Assembly (NCBI RefSeq): GCF_018691265.1 | Contig: NW_024881282.1 | Span: 22,722,399 to 22,786,398, forward strand | Source of the DNA: Tyto alba | Lineage: Eukaryota; Chordata; Aves; Strigiformes; Tytonidae | Reading direction: 5' to 3' | DNA length: 64,000 bases | Part shown: piece by piece, positions 1 to 12,549 of the stretch | Layout of the letters: each line of letters opens with the position of its first letter | How positions within the stretch are numbered: the stretch's first letter is position 1 | Made by a program: the position numbers and the translations under genes | The notes under the pieces: generated by a model | Told to the model about the DNA's origin: nothing | What the model saw: the letters and a program-made list of their open reading frames with translations, nothing else | Databases searched by the model: none

Positions 1-121
1 TTTAAATGTTCCAGCTGAAATCTTACGTTAGGAAAAAAGATAGAAAACAACTTCATAAATAATTATACATATCCACATGAGCTGCTACTGCGAGCAGAAA
101 TTCCTTTAAGTTGTTTTTGTG

Positions 122-154
122 TTTTTTTTTTTTTTTTTTTTTTTTTCCCCCCCC
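122..154. repeat. Poly-T run followed by C run
   Basis: Twenty-five T are followed by eight C. This is simple low-complexity DNA within intron 1. Read on the other strand it is a G8A25 tract. Confidence 0.9.
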
Positions 155-791
155 AAGGCTTCTTCAGCCTTCATACGCAGCCTGTTTTTAAATGGTGAGA
201 GTTTGGATTGCCTGTGCACCATGCAGAGCAGCATTGCTGTTACTCGTTGGTTATGCATCTTCCTAATGTGCGATCCAATAGTTAGATGGTGTTTGCAGCC
301 AACTGATTTTTAATAACCGTTCCAGCTGTAGGTAAAACAGCACTTGGCAGCTAGGCAAAGATGCTCCCTCAGAAAAGTCATGCCCCTTTAAATGAGTATA
401 TTAAGCTTGGTTGCATTATTGATTTCTGTCATAAACCTGGCATTTGTTTACATTAAATGACTCAACTACTAAATGGTCACAAGCATATTTTTTCTGAAAT
501 TAAGATGCAACCATGCTGAACATCCTGTATATAGCTTTTCAGTGCTTGATAGATGTTTCAGGAACCTGCAACTGGTATTTTACTAGGTGTGGTGAGCTTG
601 TGCCACTGAGAGTATTACCTCTGTAGTTGGTAGCTTGTCAGTGTCTTACATTAACACAACACTGTCATGCCTACCCTTCCAGGAGGAGCCTGTAATATAA
701 ATTTGTTTAATGCTTTTTGTTAAAGGACACTATTTTCAGATTTTGATCATTTTGTTAAACTTCAGTTGTTCAAGCTGAAGTCTTCCTGGCC

Positions 792-811
792 TTTTTTTTT
801 TTTTTTTTTTT
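792..811. repeat. Poly-T run
   Basis: Twenty consecutive T are followed shortly by TTTTACAGGTAG, which looks like a 3' splice site. No open, recognisable exon follows, so it is annotated as low-complexity intronic DNA. Confidence 0.8.
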
Positions 812-2678
812 AAATTTTTTTTACAGGTAGAAATATCTTGGAGAGATTCAGCAGTGATAAATCGATCTTTGTTCATTTTTCTTTTGGACAGAGTTAGGCA
901 CAAATACACTTTTTTTTCCCTATGGAAAAGTTAATCACTAAAATCTATTAAACTTGGGGATTCAGTCTCGTGGAGAGTGTACATCATTTGGCTTGGGGGT
1001 AGAAGCTGTTATATTAAGCCTGCTCTTGTAAGAAAGAGTTCCAGAATTTGTCCAAGTCCTAAATCTAAGAAAAAACCCTCATAATTTGTGTGTGCTCAGA
1101 GGTTGATACTGCTGACCAGCTATATTATTTTAAAAACTTGCTTCTATTGAATGTGTCAGAGGTTTAAACCTAAATAGAGCTATCTGCAGTTCCACTCATC
1201 GTGAGAAGTGAGGGCACCAAGAATGGACAAACCCACTCCAGTGTTATCAGTGATTACATACTGGGAAAACCACCTTGCTTGAAGTTATAGGAGGCAAAAG
1301 TTTTGTCTGGTAGATGGTGTTACAGGACGGAGACTAACTAGGAGAAAAGAGTAAGGAAGGGAAGGAGAGAGAAAAAGCTGAAGAGCCAGGGAGTGGGCCC
1401 AGTCTCTCGTTTCTAAGCTTCCTTATTTTTGGTATACATTTGAGAAACAAATGAAGTAAATGCTTGTTTAGAATTTGGAGTTGATCTGTATGGGTACTGA
1501 CAAGGTAATATCTAAAATTCTTACCTTGCTCATGACCTGTAGTGTTAACGGTAGGATTTTCAAGTGGATGGAATGAAAGTTTTATTACTATGGATGTAGG
1601 AAGTAATACACAAAGTTGTATTAAGTAATAAAGTTCTGAGGCTAAGACTATGAAATCGGGAATTGCCAATAATCACCTGCCTGTACAGTCTCACCAACTG
1701 TCCTCCCTAATTCAAAACTATTTGGTAGTCTTCAGTTACGTTGCTGTGGATGCCACCTTTTCTTCTGCCTTCTTCACTGGCCCCCAGCCTCAGTCAGTGC
1801 ACAGAGCAGATAATGCTCATTGACTAATTAACTGGTAGTCCTATTTATTGTTAAAAGTGGGTCAGTGCCTCATTCTCACATGCGTGTTACTCTAATCCTG
1901 CTTTGAGTACAGGATTATTAATTTACTTACAGGTTTTCCTGTGGTAATCACAAAGGCTCCCCAAATACTGACTTATTTTCACAACATAGGTGATGGGAAC
2001 ACTGGGTGATAAGGAGAAGATGAATAATGAAAATACAAGAAATATTCCAGTGCAGAAGTATTTCAATATAAGATTATGAGGTAGAATGAGCAGGTGACAT
2101 CCTCAGAGCTAATGAGGAAAAGTTTCTCACATGGCATGTGGTTAAGCTATTCTGTGCCATAGATGTTTTGGTTATTAACATCTGATAGGGATTCCAAAAG
2201 CAATCTGATATTCTTGGAAGAAAACTCTGCTTGAGATTATTAAACGTGAAAAAATCATCTCTGAATCAGACTCATCTTCCTCTACATATGGCTGAGAGCC
2301 TACTGGAAAATCCTCCTTTATCCTTGCCTCATGCTTATGGTTTTGTCCATGTATCCGCTGCCGTCCAGTGTCAGAGATGAGGTAGTGGGCTAAATGTGGC
2401 TTTGGCCTGGCTGTGTGGCTTTTTATGTTATTGGGAAATGAGACTGACCATGCTGATGAGCTTTGCCTGCTCTCAGAAGCTGGTACTGCTGCCCCCCACC
2501 TCGCCCCCCCAAACTACTTGACATTTGGAGTGTGTGTGTTCAAAGCACTGTTTTTCTTCCCTCAAAGCTGTGAGTGCTCAGCTTTCTGTGTGGTTCACCT
2601 GCCATATGTAAGGTGGACAGCTGACTGTCTACAAAAATAGGAAACATAGTTGGTATTAACTGTCCAAAGTTTGATTTT

Positions 2679-2729
2679 AAAAAAAAAAAAAAACAAAAAA
2701 AAAAACCAAACCCCAAAACCAAAAAACAA
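2679..2729. repeat. A-rich low-complexity block
   Basis: The tract is almost pure A with interspersed C. Similar A/C blocks recur at 26698-26746, 34981-35055 and 38841-38931. It may be a decayed poly-A tail or a simple repeat; no retroelement body was recognised next to it. Confidence 0.8.
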
Positions 2730-3405
2730 TTTAATCCTTTTCATGTAGGACCTCTGTGACAAAAAGGGGGGGAAGAAGAAAATAGAAAAAAGTTTTCTCT
2801 GGATTTGTTAGTTGCCAGAACCTGCGCATGGTGCTTTTCTAATAGACCTGTGTCCCATGGATCAGCCCAGTGAGCAGCAGTGACAGCAGTACCGAATCTG
2901 AGAAGTCTGTAGAAGGAGCAGAGATGGGGACAAGATAGGATGGATTTAGTAGGGTTGTAAGGAACAGTCCAGGGAAGGATGGGTAGGGGGCATAACAGCA
3001 TGAAAAATTTCTCCTCTTGTAGCTGCTCTGTTTTCTCGGGTACTTTCCAACTTCTGTAAGACACCTGCTGGCAGCCTGCTTTGATGCATGCTGCTGGCTC
3101 ATTCCTAGGGCACTGTCCCTTGGCCCTGTGTGAAGCAGGGTCTAGAGAAAAATGTCGTTGTGGTACTAAAATGTATCATGTCCCTACATAAGTTGGACAA
3201 GTTAAAGTTGCACAGGCAACTGCAATTGTATTTGTTAGCTTTTGAATAGTTTAACAGATGTAATATTCTTTTGCACGTAGATCTCATATTAGTATTAGCA
3301 GATAGGAGCTGAGGTATGGCTTTAAACACTTGTTGACTTACCCCTTGCTTTTTGCCATAAAGTACGTGATACCTAGGGCTCACTCTTTCTTTTGTCTTTG
3401 ATTCC

Positions 3406-3890
3406 TATAAATACGACCAAACCACAAAGGCATTGAGCAGAGGAGCTCCAGGTGCTGTGCGGACCTGGCGGCAGCGGCATCGGTCGGTGTGTGTGAGCGG
3501 GTGCTGCTGTCCACCGAGCTGCCGGCGGCAGAGCTGGCCACGGCAGCCGTGCTGCTGCTACCGGAGGTCAGCTCACCCTCTCCTCATGAGACCTTTTCAT
3601 CTGGTTCTTTACCAGAAAGCCATTCTCAGAGTCCTCCTAGGAAATCTGCAGTTGAAATGCCGGCCTGTGTTTCTGCGAGGTGCCGGTGATGCTTCCCGGA
3701 GCAGCCTCGCTCTGTGTTTCTCCCCAGCTGCTGGAGAAAGCCTATCTGTGAAGAGACTTTGTCGCCAGCCTGTGAGAAGGTGGAAAGGGGCATGGAGGCT
3801 TGGGTTGTGTTGGGTTAGCACAATAAAAACATTATGGCTGTTTTCACAATCCACCACCCGCGTGTTATGCAGCCAGGCACAGCAGTAGTG
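3406..3890 (+). promoter_or_regulatory. TATA box with CpG-rich patch and AATAAA (candidate intronic transcription unit)
   Basis: TATAAATA lies at 3406-3413. About 30 bases downstream a GC-rich segment begins (about 3440-3560) with roughly a dozen CpG dinucleotides, in sharp contrast to the CpG-poor intron around it. An AATAAA signal is at 3822-3827. The longest ATG-started frame, from 3586 to 3888 (100 codons), has no recognised similarity and runs past the AATAAA, so coding potential is doubtful. The arrangement could be an alternative intronic promoter, an enhancer or a decayed retrocopy. The sequence shows the motifs; transcription is inferred only. Confidence 0.35.
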
Positions 3891-5685
3891 GAGAGTGGCC
3901 ACCCCTGTAGCAACGCTGTATGCAACTGCTTGGTGGTTAGCTTAGCGAGCATTACAGCCTGGGTTTTGTGAAATCCATAAACACACTAGGCTTGGAGTGG
4001 AAAGACCTACACGTTTGTATATTTTCCGCTCTTTAAAAAGTGTTTAAGTCTTTACCAGTCCATTCCTTTTTAAACAAAATGAAGCGGTGAATGTAGAAAA
4101 AAAGGAAAGACAAGCTATTCAGCGAAAGACAGAAAAGGTAATCTGTTGGATTACACTTCTTAATGCAATGAAACAATGGTCAGGATTATTCTAAGTATGG
4201 ATTTTTCTTAGTTTTGGTAGCATTTCAGTGTTTACAGGTCTTGAAGTATTTAGAAACAGACAGTTGTCTCAAACTTCTAAATATAAGTATAGTTGGGGTA
4301 TGTCACATACTGGTCACTTTCCCCTGGGTTTATTTCTTCTTTGCTTGTATACAGAAAATAGGTATTATAGTAAAGGTGTATGGTTGAGAATTCTTTTTCC
4401 ACATCAGTTTGTACTTTTTGCAAGTGATACTGTATTAGTTGTTGTATACCTCAGTTTTCTTTTAAGAAAGGTGTTTACCTTTCTCATTTTCATGATGTCT
4501 ATTACAGAGTTAATAGATGATACAATTTTCATCTTGTTTTGCTCTGAATATTTTTAAGAAATGGGGAGACAGTTCTGATAATTGAAGAGACATTTGGGAC
4601 ATTTGGAGATGGTTAGAGGCAATTGAGAATTGAAGAGTAAAACCAACAACCAGTTAGAGATGCATGAGAGAAAATGAGAATTACTGATTTTGCTTAATCA
4701 CTTCTTGTCTCATGTCAACTCCAGAAATCGGGAAATTATAGACATGCATTTTCTTTTTGCTTTGACATGTTTCATATGGAAGTGAAATGGGGAGGAAAAT
4801 TATTGGTGGGGAGCTAAAGAAAAAGAAAGAAGGGAAGGAAAAATTTCTCAATCTGCAAAGTTATATGGGATATTGAAGGGTAGTTTTAGCATATGAAACT
4901 TAAAAAAAAAATACACTATTAAATGGCTTTGATTGTATCTGCTTATATACTTTGTGGGTTTTCCTTATTGTATGGGAAATAATTCAAAATCATTCAAAGT
5001 CCAAATATTCCACAGGAATTACACATACCTGAGGGGTGCTGGTAATTATTTGTTTCTGGTAGTACCCACACTATGTTGGGTATTGAAGAATGTAGAGAAA
5101 GCAATATTACTGTTTTAATTGTTTTTCTGCTTCAAAAGCAAAGACGAAGAGAAGTGTGTATGTGTGATAGTTATGTTATGTGAGCAAACTACATGCTATA
5201 TCTGAATAATTTGAAGTTTTGATATTGTTTTTTTAAGATACAGAGCATCCCCATTTAGTTTCTACCTAGCAGATCTTAGATAACTGATTTTTTGTAGGTA
5301 TCACAGTAGGAGTGGGCCTTCAGGAAGGATTTGAATGCCCAGAAAATAGTGACCTTGGGGACCAGCTCAGAAAGAGTTCCATGTGTAAGGAACCACCTAG
5401 AAGCAAATTTAGACTGCTGCGGGAAAAGTGGACAAATGGTAAGTGAGGGTGGGGTGATAAACACAGGCAGAATCACTTCTGTAGAACTTCAAAAGCTGAA
5501 AAAATAATCTTTGGTGATGAGGCAGCTGATGAAAAGGGGGTCACTGGAGGGATTTAGATAGTAAGCTGACGTGGCTGATGTTTTCCTGATCTGTTGCTTT
5601 CTAGTAAAGATATAATGCATTACACCACCAGAAAAATGGTGTGGTGAATCACTGTGTATTGAAGTTGAGTTGGAGTAGATCACTC

Positions 5686-5698
5686 TGTGTGTGTGTGT
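5686..5698. repeat. Short TG microsatellite
   Basis: About six TG units end in TAT. This is a minor simple repeat in intron 1. Confidence 0.7.
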
Positions 5699-6176
5699 AT
5701 GTGTTCATTCCATGAGTCTTTCAGGAGTTAAAGTTCTGATCATGTGATTATTTTGTTTGATCTTCGGAGATATTTTGTGCTTAGAACTTGTATTTTTAAA
5801 TTTGCTTCTTAACAACCTTCTACTCCTGACTTTTTTTTTTTTTTTTAATTTGAGAATAGAAGCAAAGTGCAGATATAAAAAAACTGAGAGCAGAGACATG
5901 TGTTGTACAAGTTGTTGTCAGGTTGGTTAGGTGATACGCAATTCCTTTAGTCTGTAGGTAGACTCACTCAGCTTCAGTTGGTCTAACGCTGATGCAACTG
6001 GCAGGAAGACCTTTCCTTCCTTTTATGCATTCTTCCCCACTCCTGTGAAAAATGTCCTAAAGTTCTGTTCAGGTTATCTGCACACATTTCATACAACTAT
6101 TTATATATAAAAAAGTGAAGTTCTAGGTACAGGGAGGCTGTTAAAAATGAAAGCTTAAATGTATGCTTAAAAAAAA

Positions 6177-6220
6177 TTTGATGCAGTTTATTGAATAATT
6201 TGATGCAGTATATTAGGAAT
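6177..6220. repeat. 22-bp tandem duplication
   Basis: Two adjacent 22-base units both begin with TTTGATGCAGT and continue with TATT-type sequence, with differences only in their 3' halves. This looks like a small local duplication in intron 1. Confidence 0.75.
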
Positions 6221-6607
6221 TGTGAAAGCTTTTGGAGAGGGTTAGCTCTGAAAGCTATGATATTAAGTAATTACATTACTTTGAATTGCTGTTTCTGATA
6301 ATAGAGTAGTTCTGACAACTCTTTTGAAATAGTATACATTTTAATTTGTGTTATCACTGTGTTTTTGGACTTGGTCCATGATGAGGAGTCCTGCTGCTCT
6401 AGACTCTGTACCGAGATTTTTACAGAGTAAGAGAATGGCACGTATCCTTTTTTTTCAGGACTTATCTGATGCTTCTATGATATGCGAGATAAATTAAAAA
6501 AAAAAAAAAAAGACAGCCCAGTCATTTAATATTATGGTAAAGATTGCTGTTTTCCTTTGCTTGCCCGTGAATATCTCAATGTCTAGTGGGAGTGTTTGTA
6601 AATAAGG

Positions 6608-6818
6608 CAGCATTTCCCAAACTGTTTTGCTTTCTGTCTGCCTTTCAGCCAGCCTGGTTCCTTTGTGCTGTCTGCCCTCCAACAGCACTCTCCTGCCCGG
6701 GCATCCTAACCCAGGGAGTGCTTTTACTTTTGCCTCTCATGCCTGGGGGTGTCATTCACTTTCTTTGTCTGTGGTCTTTATTTGGGTGATTCCTAGTCTG
6801 CATTTGAAAAACATTGCG
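6608..6818. mobile_element. Possible hAT-like non-autonomous DNA transposon remnant
   Basis: The left end reads CAGCATTTCCCAAACTG and the right end TGCATTTGAAAAACATTG. These are approximately inverted copies and resemble the CAG-TTTCxCAAACTG termini of hAT family elements. The interior is about 170 bases of sequence richer in GC than the flanks. No convincing 8-bp target duplication was found, so the call is tentative. Confidence 0.4.
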
Positions 6819-8700
6819 TTAAATGAGAAAAGCATGAAAACTCTAGAGAATCCACTTTCCCTAGCAAGTCCCAACAGTAGTGGCACTGTAGAGAAAGCAC
6901 CACTGACGTGCACATCCTAGTGTGTAGAGTGCTTGTGAACTGTTAGAGCTGTACAAGTGAGGCTAGCACCTCAAGCACATGGTTATTTCCTGATACAAAC
7001 ATGTCAGTGCAAAACAAAGTCGGACAAGCATAAGCTCCTCTGACACCTTGGTGCTTCTAGGGGACTAAAAGGACACAAGTCTTAAATGACTTGCCATAGA
7101 TAGACTTTGTATAAAAGTTTTATTCTTGTCTCAGTATTGGGATAGCTTTCTCTGTGTAAAATTGCACTGCAGATACAGCACTATTGTTTTTACTGTTTAT
7201 ATCTACCTGAGATAACACCTCCTCCCTTGTATGCACATGGATGCAGTGAATTTATGCTGCAGTTTACCAAGCTGTGTTGAGGTGTAAAGTGCTTGCACTG
7301 TAGCAGTGCTAGGAGTTTAAATCAAGATTACCTCTCTATATAAGCTTTTTCCCTGCATAAAAATAATTGTAGTGCAGTTTTTTTAAGCAGTGATAATAGC
7401 AAAGTTAATTATTTAAATCCATGTTTTAATCCCTCACCAGAAATCTTTAAACTGTTGTTTTGAAAAATATGTAAAAAAAAACCCCAAACTGTTGTGATCT
7501 TACTTCAGTCTATTCATTTTTGGGGCAATATATCACATTACTGTAAAGGATCCTTTTTTAATATTAAGAACAGTTTTTGAGGTGATCAGTGCTGGTGCTA
7601 AGTTCATAAAAGTAGTAGTATAGGATATTATGATATTTGTTTACTGGTTAATAAAGTGTTGGAATGAAACTATAAGAAATCCCATCTTTTCTGATAGTGT
7701 TAGTATTAGGATTCAGATAGTGCAGTATTAGACCAGATGAGCATTGAACTAAAACCAACCAAAACTCACTGAGTCTGTTGAAGCATGTGTGTTGAGTTCA
7801 TCACAGTAGTACTCAAGCACTTAAGCTGTGATGATCCTTTGTTCCTGAAAAAGTCTTTGTACTAAGCAAGGCAGAAATAACTATCTGGGCTTTTTTTTTT
7901 TTTTCTTTGGAGCCTGCCTGTATCTGATGGGAAGCCTACTTTCTGCTAAAATTCTGTGGGTGAAGAATTATATAAGATGATATTTATTTTTAATTGCAGT
8001 TGTCACATTAAGCTGCAGTGTTACTCACCAAGCAAAAATTATTAGATAATGTGCGTATGAAAAGTAGAAAATGTCTTCTGAATTTCTCAATATGTTTTGT
8101 TTAATTTCTTTCCAGAATTGCCAGGATGTAACCTCTGGCTTTAATATTGCTGGAATTTAGAAATTTATTATTGTTTTCACATAGGTGCTTACACAATGTG
8201 TTAGCATTTTTTTCCCCACTGGATTCCTAGTTGTTCTCTTGCACATCCATCTTCTCTTCTCAGACCTGCCCAGTCAACCTTTCTGCTTATAGAGGGAAGT
8301 TACTGCTTTTCTCCAAGGAAGAGTCCATTGAAAATGTAAACTTCAATGCATGGACAGTACAGTTACAAAATGGAAAGGCATGTTCCTTTACAAAAATAGC
8401 CAGTTCAAGGCTTTCTTAAAATTGCTGCCTTAAACTTACTTGCTTGAAGTTATAATCAGTGCTTTAAAAGAGAAAAGTCATAAGCCTCAGAAGAAGTTTT
8501 CTATTTATTATTCTAATAGCACTATGTGCGGTGTTTGGAAGTGCATGCTTGCAATCATTACGTAGGAGATATCTGGACAGACAAATCGAATGCAGGGTCT
8601 GGCGTAAATTAAGAAACACATGAGTATAAAAACATTATAAAGAATAAGATTTTCTGTCTCTTTCCAGTTTAGACTACTATTTTTTTTTTTTTTTTAAATA

Positions 8701-8734
8701 CCACACTGCTCGTGTGGTGAAGTGTGCTCACTTC
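8701..8734. repeat. Two adjacent short inverted repeats
   Basis: CCACAC/GTGTGG form a 6-bp stem with a 5-base loop (8701-8717). Two bases later GAAGTG/CACTTC form a 6-bp stem with a 4-base loop (8719-8734). No function is known. Confidence 0.6.
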
Positions 8735-10865
8735 TGAAGACCTTCTGTGGATTGCTTATGATAAATCACTTTTCTTTTTTCATGCTTTGGACTACCGTGG
8801 TCTTCCAGAAGCAAGTGAGAATTTATGATTTGCCAAATGTTTTGCAGAAGGAGGATAAAAGCCGCCTACTTATGGAGAAGGCCAGGTGCCAAATACAGTA
8901 AAACTGCCTTGGCTGTTTAGGTGTTTGCTGAGCTTTCATCACTGTAACAGCTGAATGTCCCTTCTCTGAACAGGAATAGAGTGTGTAGTGAGCACTCTTT
9001 TTGGTTCTGTAGGAAATGCAGGAGTTGCTTTTTTTCTTTATACCTATGTAAGCTGCATCTTTTATCTGCTAGTCTTAATTTTCTTGCTCGTTACTGTAGG
9101 GAAGTTAGTTTAAGAAAGCTAGTCTGGAGTTTTTTCTTGAAGGCAGTAGTTATACTTGCCGCTTCTAGAGCATTCAGTTCTAAATATGAGCTACTGCCAA
9201 GAAAACTGCCCTCTGCTCCAGTGAGCTTACCTTCTGATGGTTTTCTTTTGATTGTTGCTGTGGAGTATGTTTTCTTGTGGTCTTGGTCCCTTAGCTAGAG
9301 GTGTGTTTTTAGGCTGTTTAAAAGAAAACAATGGAAAGCCGCATAGTTGAAAGCCACCCTGAAATTACTATGGTTAGTGCAGCAGGTGGAACACCAGTAG
9401 AATTCAGTGGTATGATGGTAGATCAGCACTGGAGTACAGCAATTTGTGGTAACCCCACAAGGAGGCTGATCAGCATGGCCAAACCATTGCACTTCAGTGG
9501 AGAGATAATCTTCATACAGCTAGATAAAAGAAAATATTTTGGAGTTGCTTTTGCGATCTGGAGTGCTCAGTTAGGTGTTGGTGTGCCAAAAGAAAGCCTA
9601 AATTGTAGCTTTGAGCGGCTTGAAGTGGGTTGGATTGGCTAGCCTAGCAAATGCTAGCGGTGGGAAGGCAACAGTGCTTGAGCAGTGTCATCAGAGATCA
9701 ACTTTGGGATTTCCAGTGGCGTCCTCAGCTTTGCTCAGCTCTGGGGTTACTGCCCAAAACCTGCCTCTGCTTGCAGCTTGACCTGCTTGATGCTGAGGAT
9801 GCCGGCCAGAGTAGGAGCGGAGAACCTGGTGCTTTATTTGGGTGCTAGCAAGGCTACCTGCACCGGCTGCAGTGCTTCGTTTGGGTAACTGCAGCTCTAT
9901 GGGGTGTCCTGAGTTATTGGAGGTCAAGTCTGGGGTTTCTTCGTGCAGGTGGGGCTCTTTGTATGCCTTGTTGCTGAATGTGGCGAACCCTGAAAGCTTT
10001 CACTTGCCTTTTTCCAGTTTTAAGGATTCTCACGTTGACTCTAGCATAGTGAGGAGCAGTGAGAGAAGTGGAAAGAATCGGCTGTTCCTTAGTTCTTCAA
10101 CAGAGGCTGAAGGATTTGTAAAGCTGATGGTGTAATCTGAGGGAGTTGCTTGCTAGTTTGTTAAAAATTGAATAGAGTCTGGAGTTTCTGACAGAAGTAT
10201 AAGATGAAATAGCAGATATATTGCGGAAATTATACGGTGTACCTTGAAATTACAGTTGTTACTGGAAGTTAAACAGTTTTTCTTGGTCTTTTACAGTCAA
10301 AATGTAGCATAAAAACTGCATCAGTTTTTGATAATGGCTGAAATGCAGGCAGAGAAAGCGGTCTAGGAAATGCATTTTTAAAATAAATAAAAACCACATT
10401 GTGATCCCTGAATAATTTATGGGCAAACTAGACTGCAACTACTCATAATGAAACATGAATTTGCTATCTTTTTATATTTTTGTATGAATGAATCCTAGCA
10501 TTTTTCATGATGTCAGAAAACGATTGTGTTAAAATGCTAACCCTCACAGTGTGAGTTAGGGGCTGACCATAGCAGGTAGGGTGAGACAGTAATTGGCGTT
10601 ACTGCAGACATTAGTATTTTCCCTGATACAATAGTTCAACCATAAAATACTTTTCCTAGGCTTTTGAATGTAAATTTCCCAAATGAAGATAAGAGGGACA
10701 GATGTTTAAAAGACAAATCCAGAAATCTTAGTCTGTTTTAGGGCTGTAGTAAGAGGACTTCTGAAGTTTCTATCTGGTTGCCTCTTTGAAATTATGAAGG
10801 AGGATCTAGGGCATGGGTAGTGGAGGGAGTTTTAGTTTCCTATTCTCTTAACAAACTTTTACATC

Positions 10866-10884
10866 TTTTTTTTTTTTTTTTTTT
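10866..10884. repeat. Poly-T run
   Basis: Nineteen consecutive T lie in intron 1. This is simple low-complexity DNA. Confidence 0.85.
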
Positions 10885-12427
10885 AAATCACCTTGCAATT
10901 CATTAGTAATTAGCATATTTAAAGTTCCTTAGGTGTCTCCCTCAAACCTGCAGAGTATCCAAATAATGTTCCAGATTTGGCAGCAATATTTTTTAAGAAT
11001 CTTTTTCTCTTGCAAAGCTGATGTACATTGCCACTGAGGTATTCAGTTTTATTTGATCTCTCTCACATATAGCCCTTCATTTGAGGTGCTGTTGGTGTTA
11101 CCCCTAGTCAGCTAGTTCATACAGCTCCATTCTCAGGGAGTGCAGCTGGGCAGTGTTTCCATCTGTCTGTTGCATGGATGCTGCTAGTCATTCTCCTCTT
11201 CCAGCCCTTCCTCTGATTTCATCCGCCTGTACTTCTTTCACCATTTTCTGTGCCTACAGCATGGAAGTGCCTCGCCAGGTTATATAGTCTCATTTGGACT
11301 AAAAATTCCCATTCTGATGAAGTTTGAGGGGTTACAATCTGCATTCCTTGAGCTTTGCCACAAAGTTGTGCTTTATTTCCTTTGAGGATTAGGATCAGGA
11401 AGTTGTTTCCGGGTGTCACCGGCTGGCTGCAAGTCCTCCCAGAAGTTCAAGTTGGATAGTTTGGTACAGGATGTTCTTCTGAGTTGGATGTGTGCCTTCC
11501 TACCTTGGAGCTACTGATTACTCATGCCTGTTGGCTTGCAGTGGCCTGGCCATACAGATTAGTGTCTTTATAATTTGCTGCGGGTGTTTTTGCAGAAGCT
11601 TAATTTGAACTGCAGCTTGTATACCATTGTAAACTCTTTTTTTTTTGTTATCAAAGTAATACTTGCTTGAGTGTTTTGTGTTAATTATGACTGCTTTTTG
11701 TTGTTCTCTGTAGTTTTATAGTATTGAGTTAATTTATTTGTGGTTAAGGTACTGTACTTGTGTGTCAAGGCCCTTGCTTCTAGGCGGGGGATTAATTTCT
11801 TCTTATATCCTTCACATTTGCTTTCAGTCTAAAAGATTTTTTTGGCCATATTTCATAAAACTGTTGCCACTTAATGAAGTATGAGATAATTAAAATAGTC
11901 TTATGATCTTAAGGAAGCTTGTAAAATGTTTGTGCTTTGTGTGAAAGGACTTGAGATATTTTTAAATGTACGTTTTCTGTGTGAACCAGTACATCCAGTT
12001 AAAAACTCTACTTGACAGATATATTTTCAAGATGGGTATGCAAGAATATAGGTTTTTTTTAAATAAGCTTGCCTTCTAGGGTTTTTCTTAGTTGACTTTT
12101 TTTCTTTTTGATATCATTACTTGTTACTCTTTTTTCTAAAGTTCAAACTCCTCATTGTCTCTGTCAAAGCTTTTCACTTTTTTTGCCTCTTTCTGCATTT
12201 GTGCTGTAACTTCATGCTGCATATGCTGTCATTTAGGGACCTCTTTCATAAAGTTGTATGTTTTTAGTTGTTTTTTTCTGAGAAGATAGGTTTGAAATAC
12301 AGGATTGCCTATCTTTTCCTAGTCTATCCCCCTGCCCAAAAAAATACATTAGCGATATGAGCAAATAAACCCATGGTAAACTATTTTTTTTCTGAAACAT
12401 TTTTCTTTTTTTTTTTTTTTCTTTTAG

Positions 12428-12549
12428 TTCCTGGAATAGATGGCGGTGGGTTAGCTGATGCTAGTCTCACAGATTCCTACTTTAGCACCAGCTTCATTGG
12501 CGTTAATGGATTTGGAAGTCCCGCTGAAACAAAGTATCCCATGATGCAG
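12428..12549 (+). CDS. PAN3: PAN3 exon 2 (N-terminal region)
   Basis: The exon has 122 bases: two bases finish a codon split by intron 1, then come 40 codons, starting PGIDGGG and containing TDSYFSTSFIGVNGFGSP and ending KYPMMQ. This stretch is highly conserved in vertebrate PAN3 and lies C-terminal to the CCCH zinc finger, which must be encoded by the upstream exon outside the window. The acceptor is a long T-rich tract ending TTTTAG, and the donor is CAG|GTAATA, an ordinary U2 site. It encodes part of the disordered N-terminal arm that links the zinc finger to PAM2. Identity rests on family recognition and on frame continuity with exon 3 (phase 0). Confidence 0.95.

Larger units (their letters stand above)
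1..12427 (+). other. PAN3: PAN3 intron 1 (3' part)
   Basis: This is AT-rich intronic DNA from the window edge to the acceptor TTTTAG before exon 2, which follows a long T-rich tract at about 12400-12425. It holds a 25-T run followed by 8 C (122-154), other T runs (792-811, 10866-10884), an A-rich block (2679-2729), a TATA box with a CpG-rich patch (3406-3890), a short tandem duplication (6177-6220), a possible hAT-like element (6608-6818) and a pair of small hairpins (8701-8734). The stretches 9300-10140 and 11040-11520 are less AT-rich than their surroundings, but I recognise nothing in them. No coding exon was found here. Confidence 0.85.

Noticed and set aside
3433..3888. Overlapping open frames through the CpG-rich patch as a protein-coding gene
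   Set aside because: The long frames lack an ATG at their start, overlap one another in two frames, and the one ATG frame runs past an AATAAA. Low-bias GC-rich sequence easily stays open. It is kept only as a regulatory or transcript candidate.
9331..9642. Plus-strand ATG frame of 103 codons in intron 1
   Set aside because: No recognised motif, no plausible splice sites linking it to PAN3, and length compatible with chance.
1..12427. Search for PAN3 exon 1 with the CCCH zinc finger
   Set aside because: No GC-rich segment encodes the expected Cys-Cys-Cys-His spacing. The CpG patch at 3440-3560 does not match, so exon 1 lies upstream of the window.
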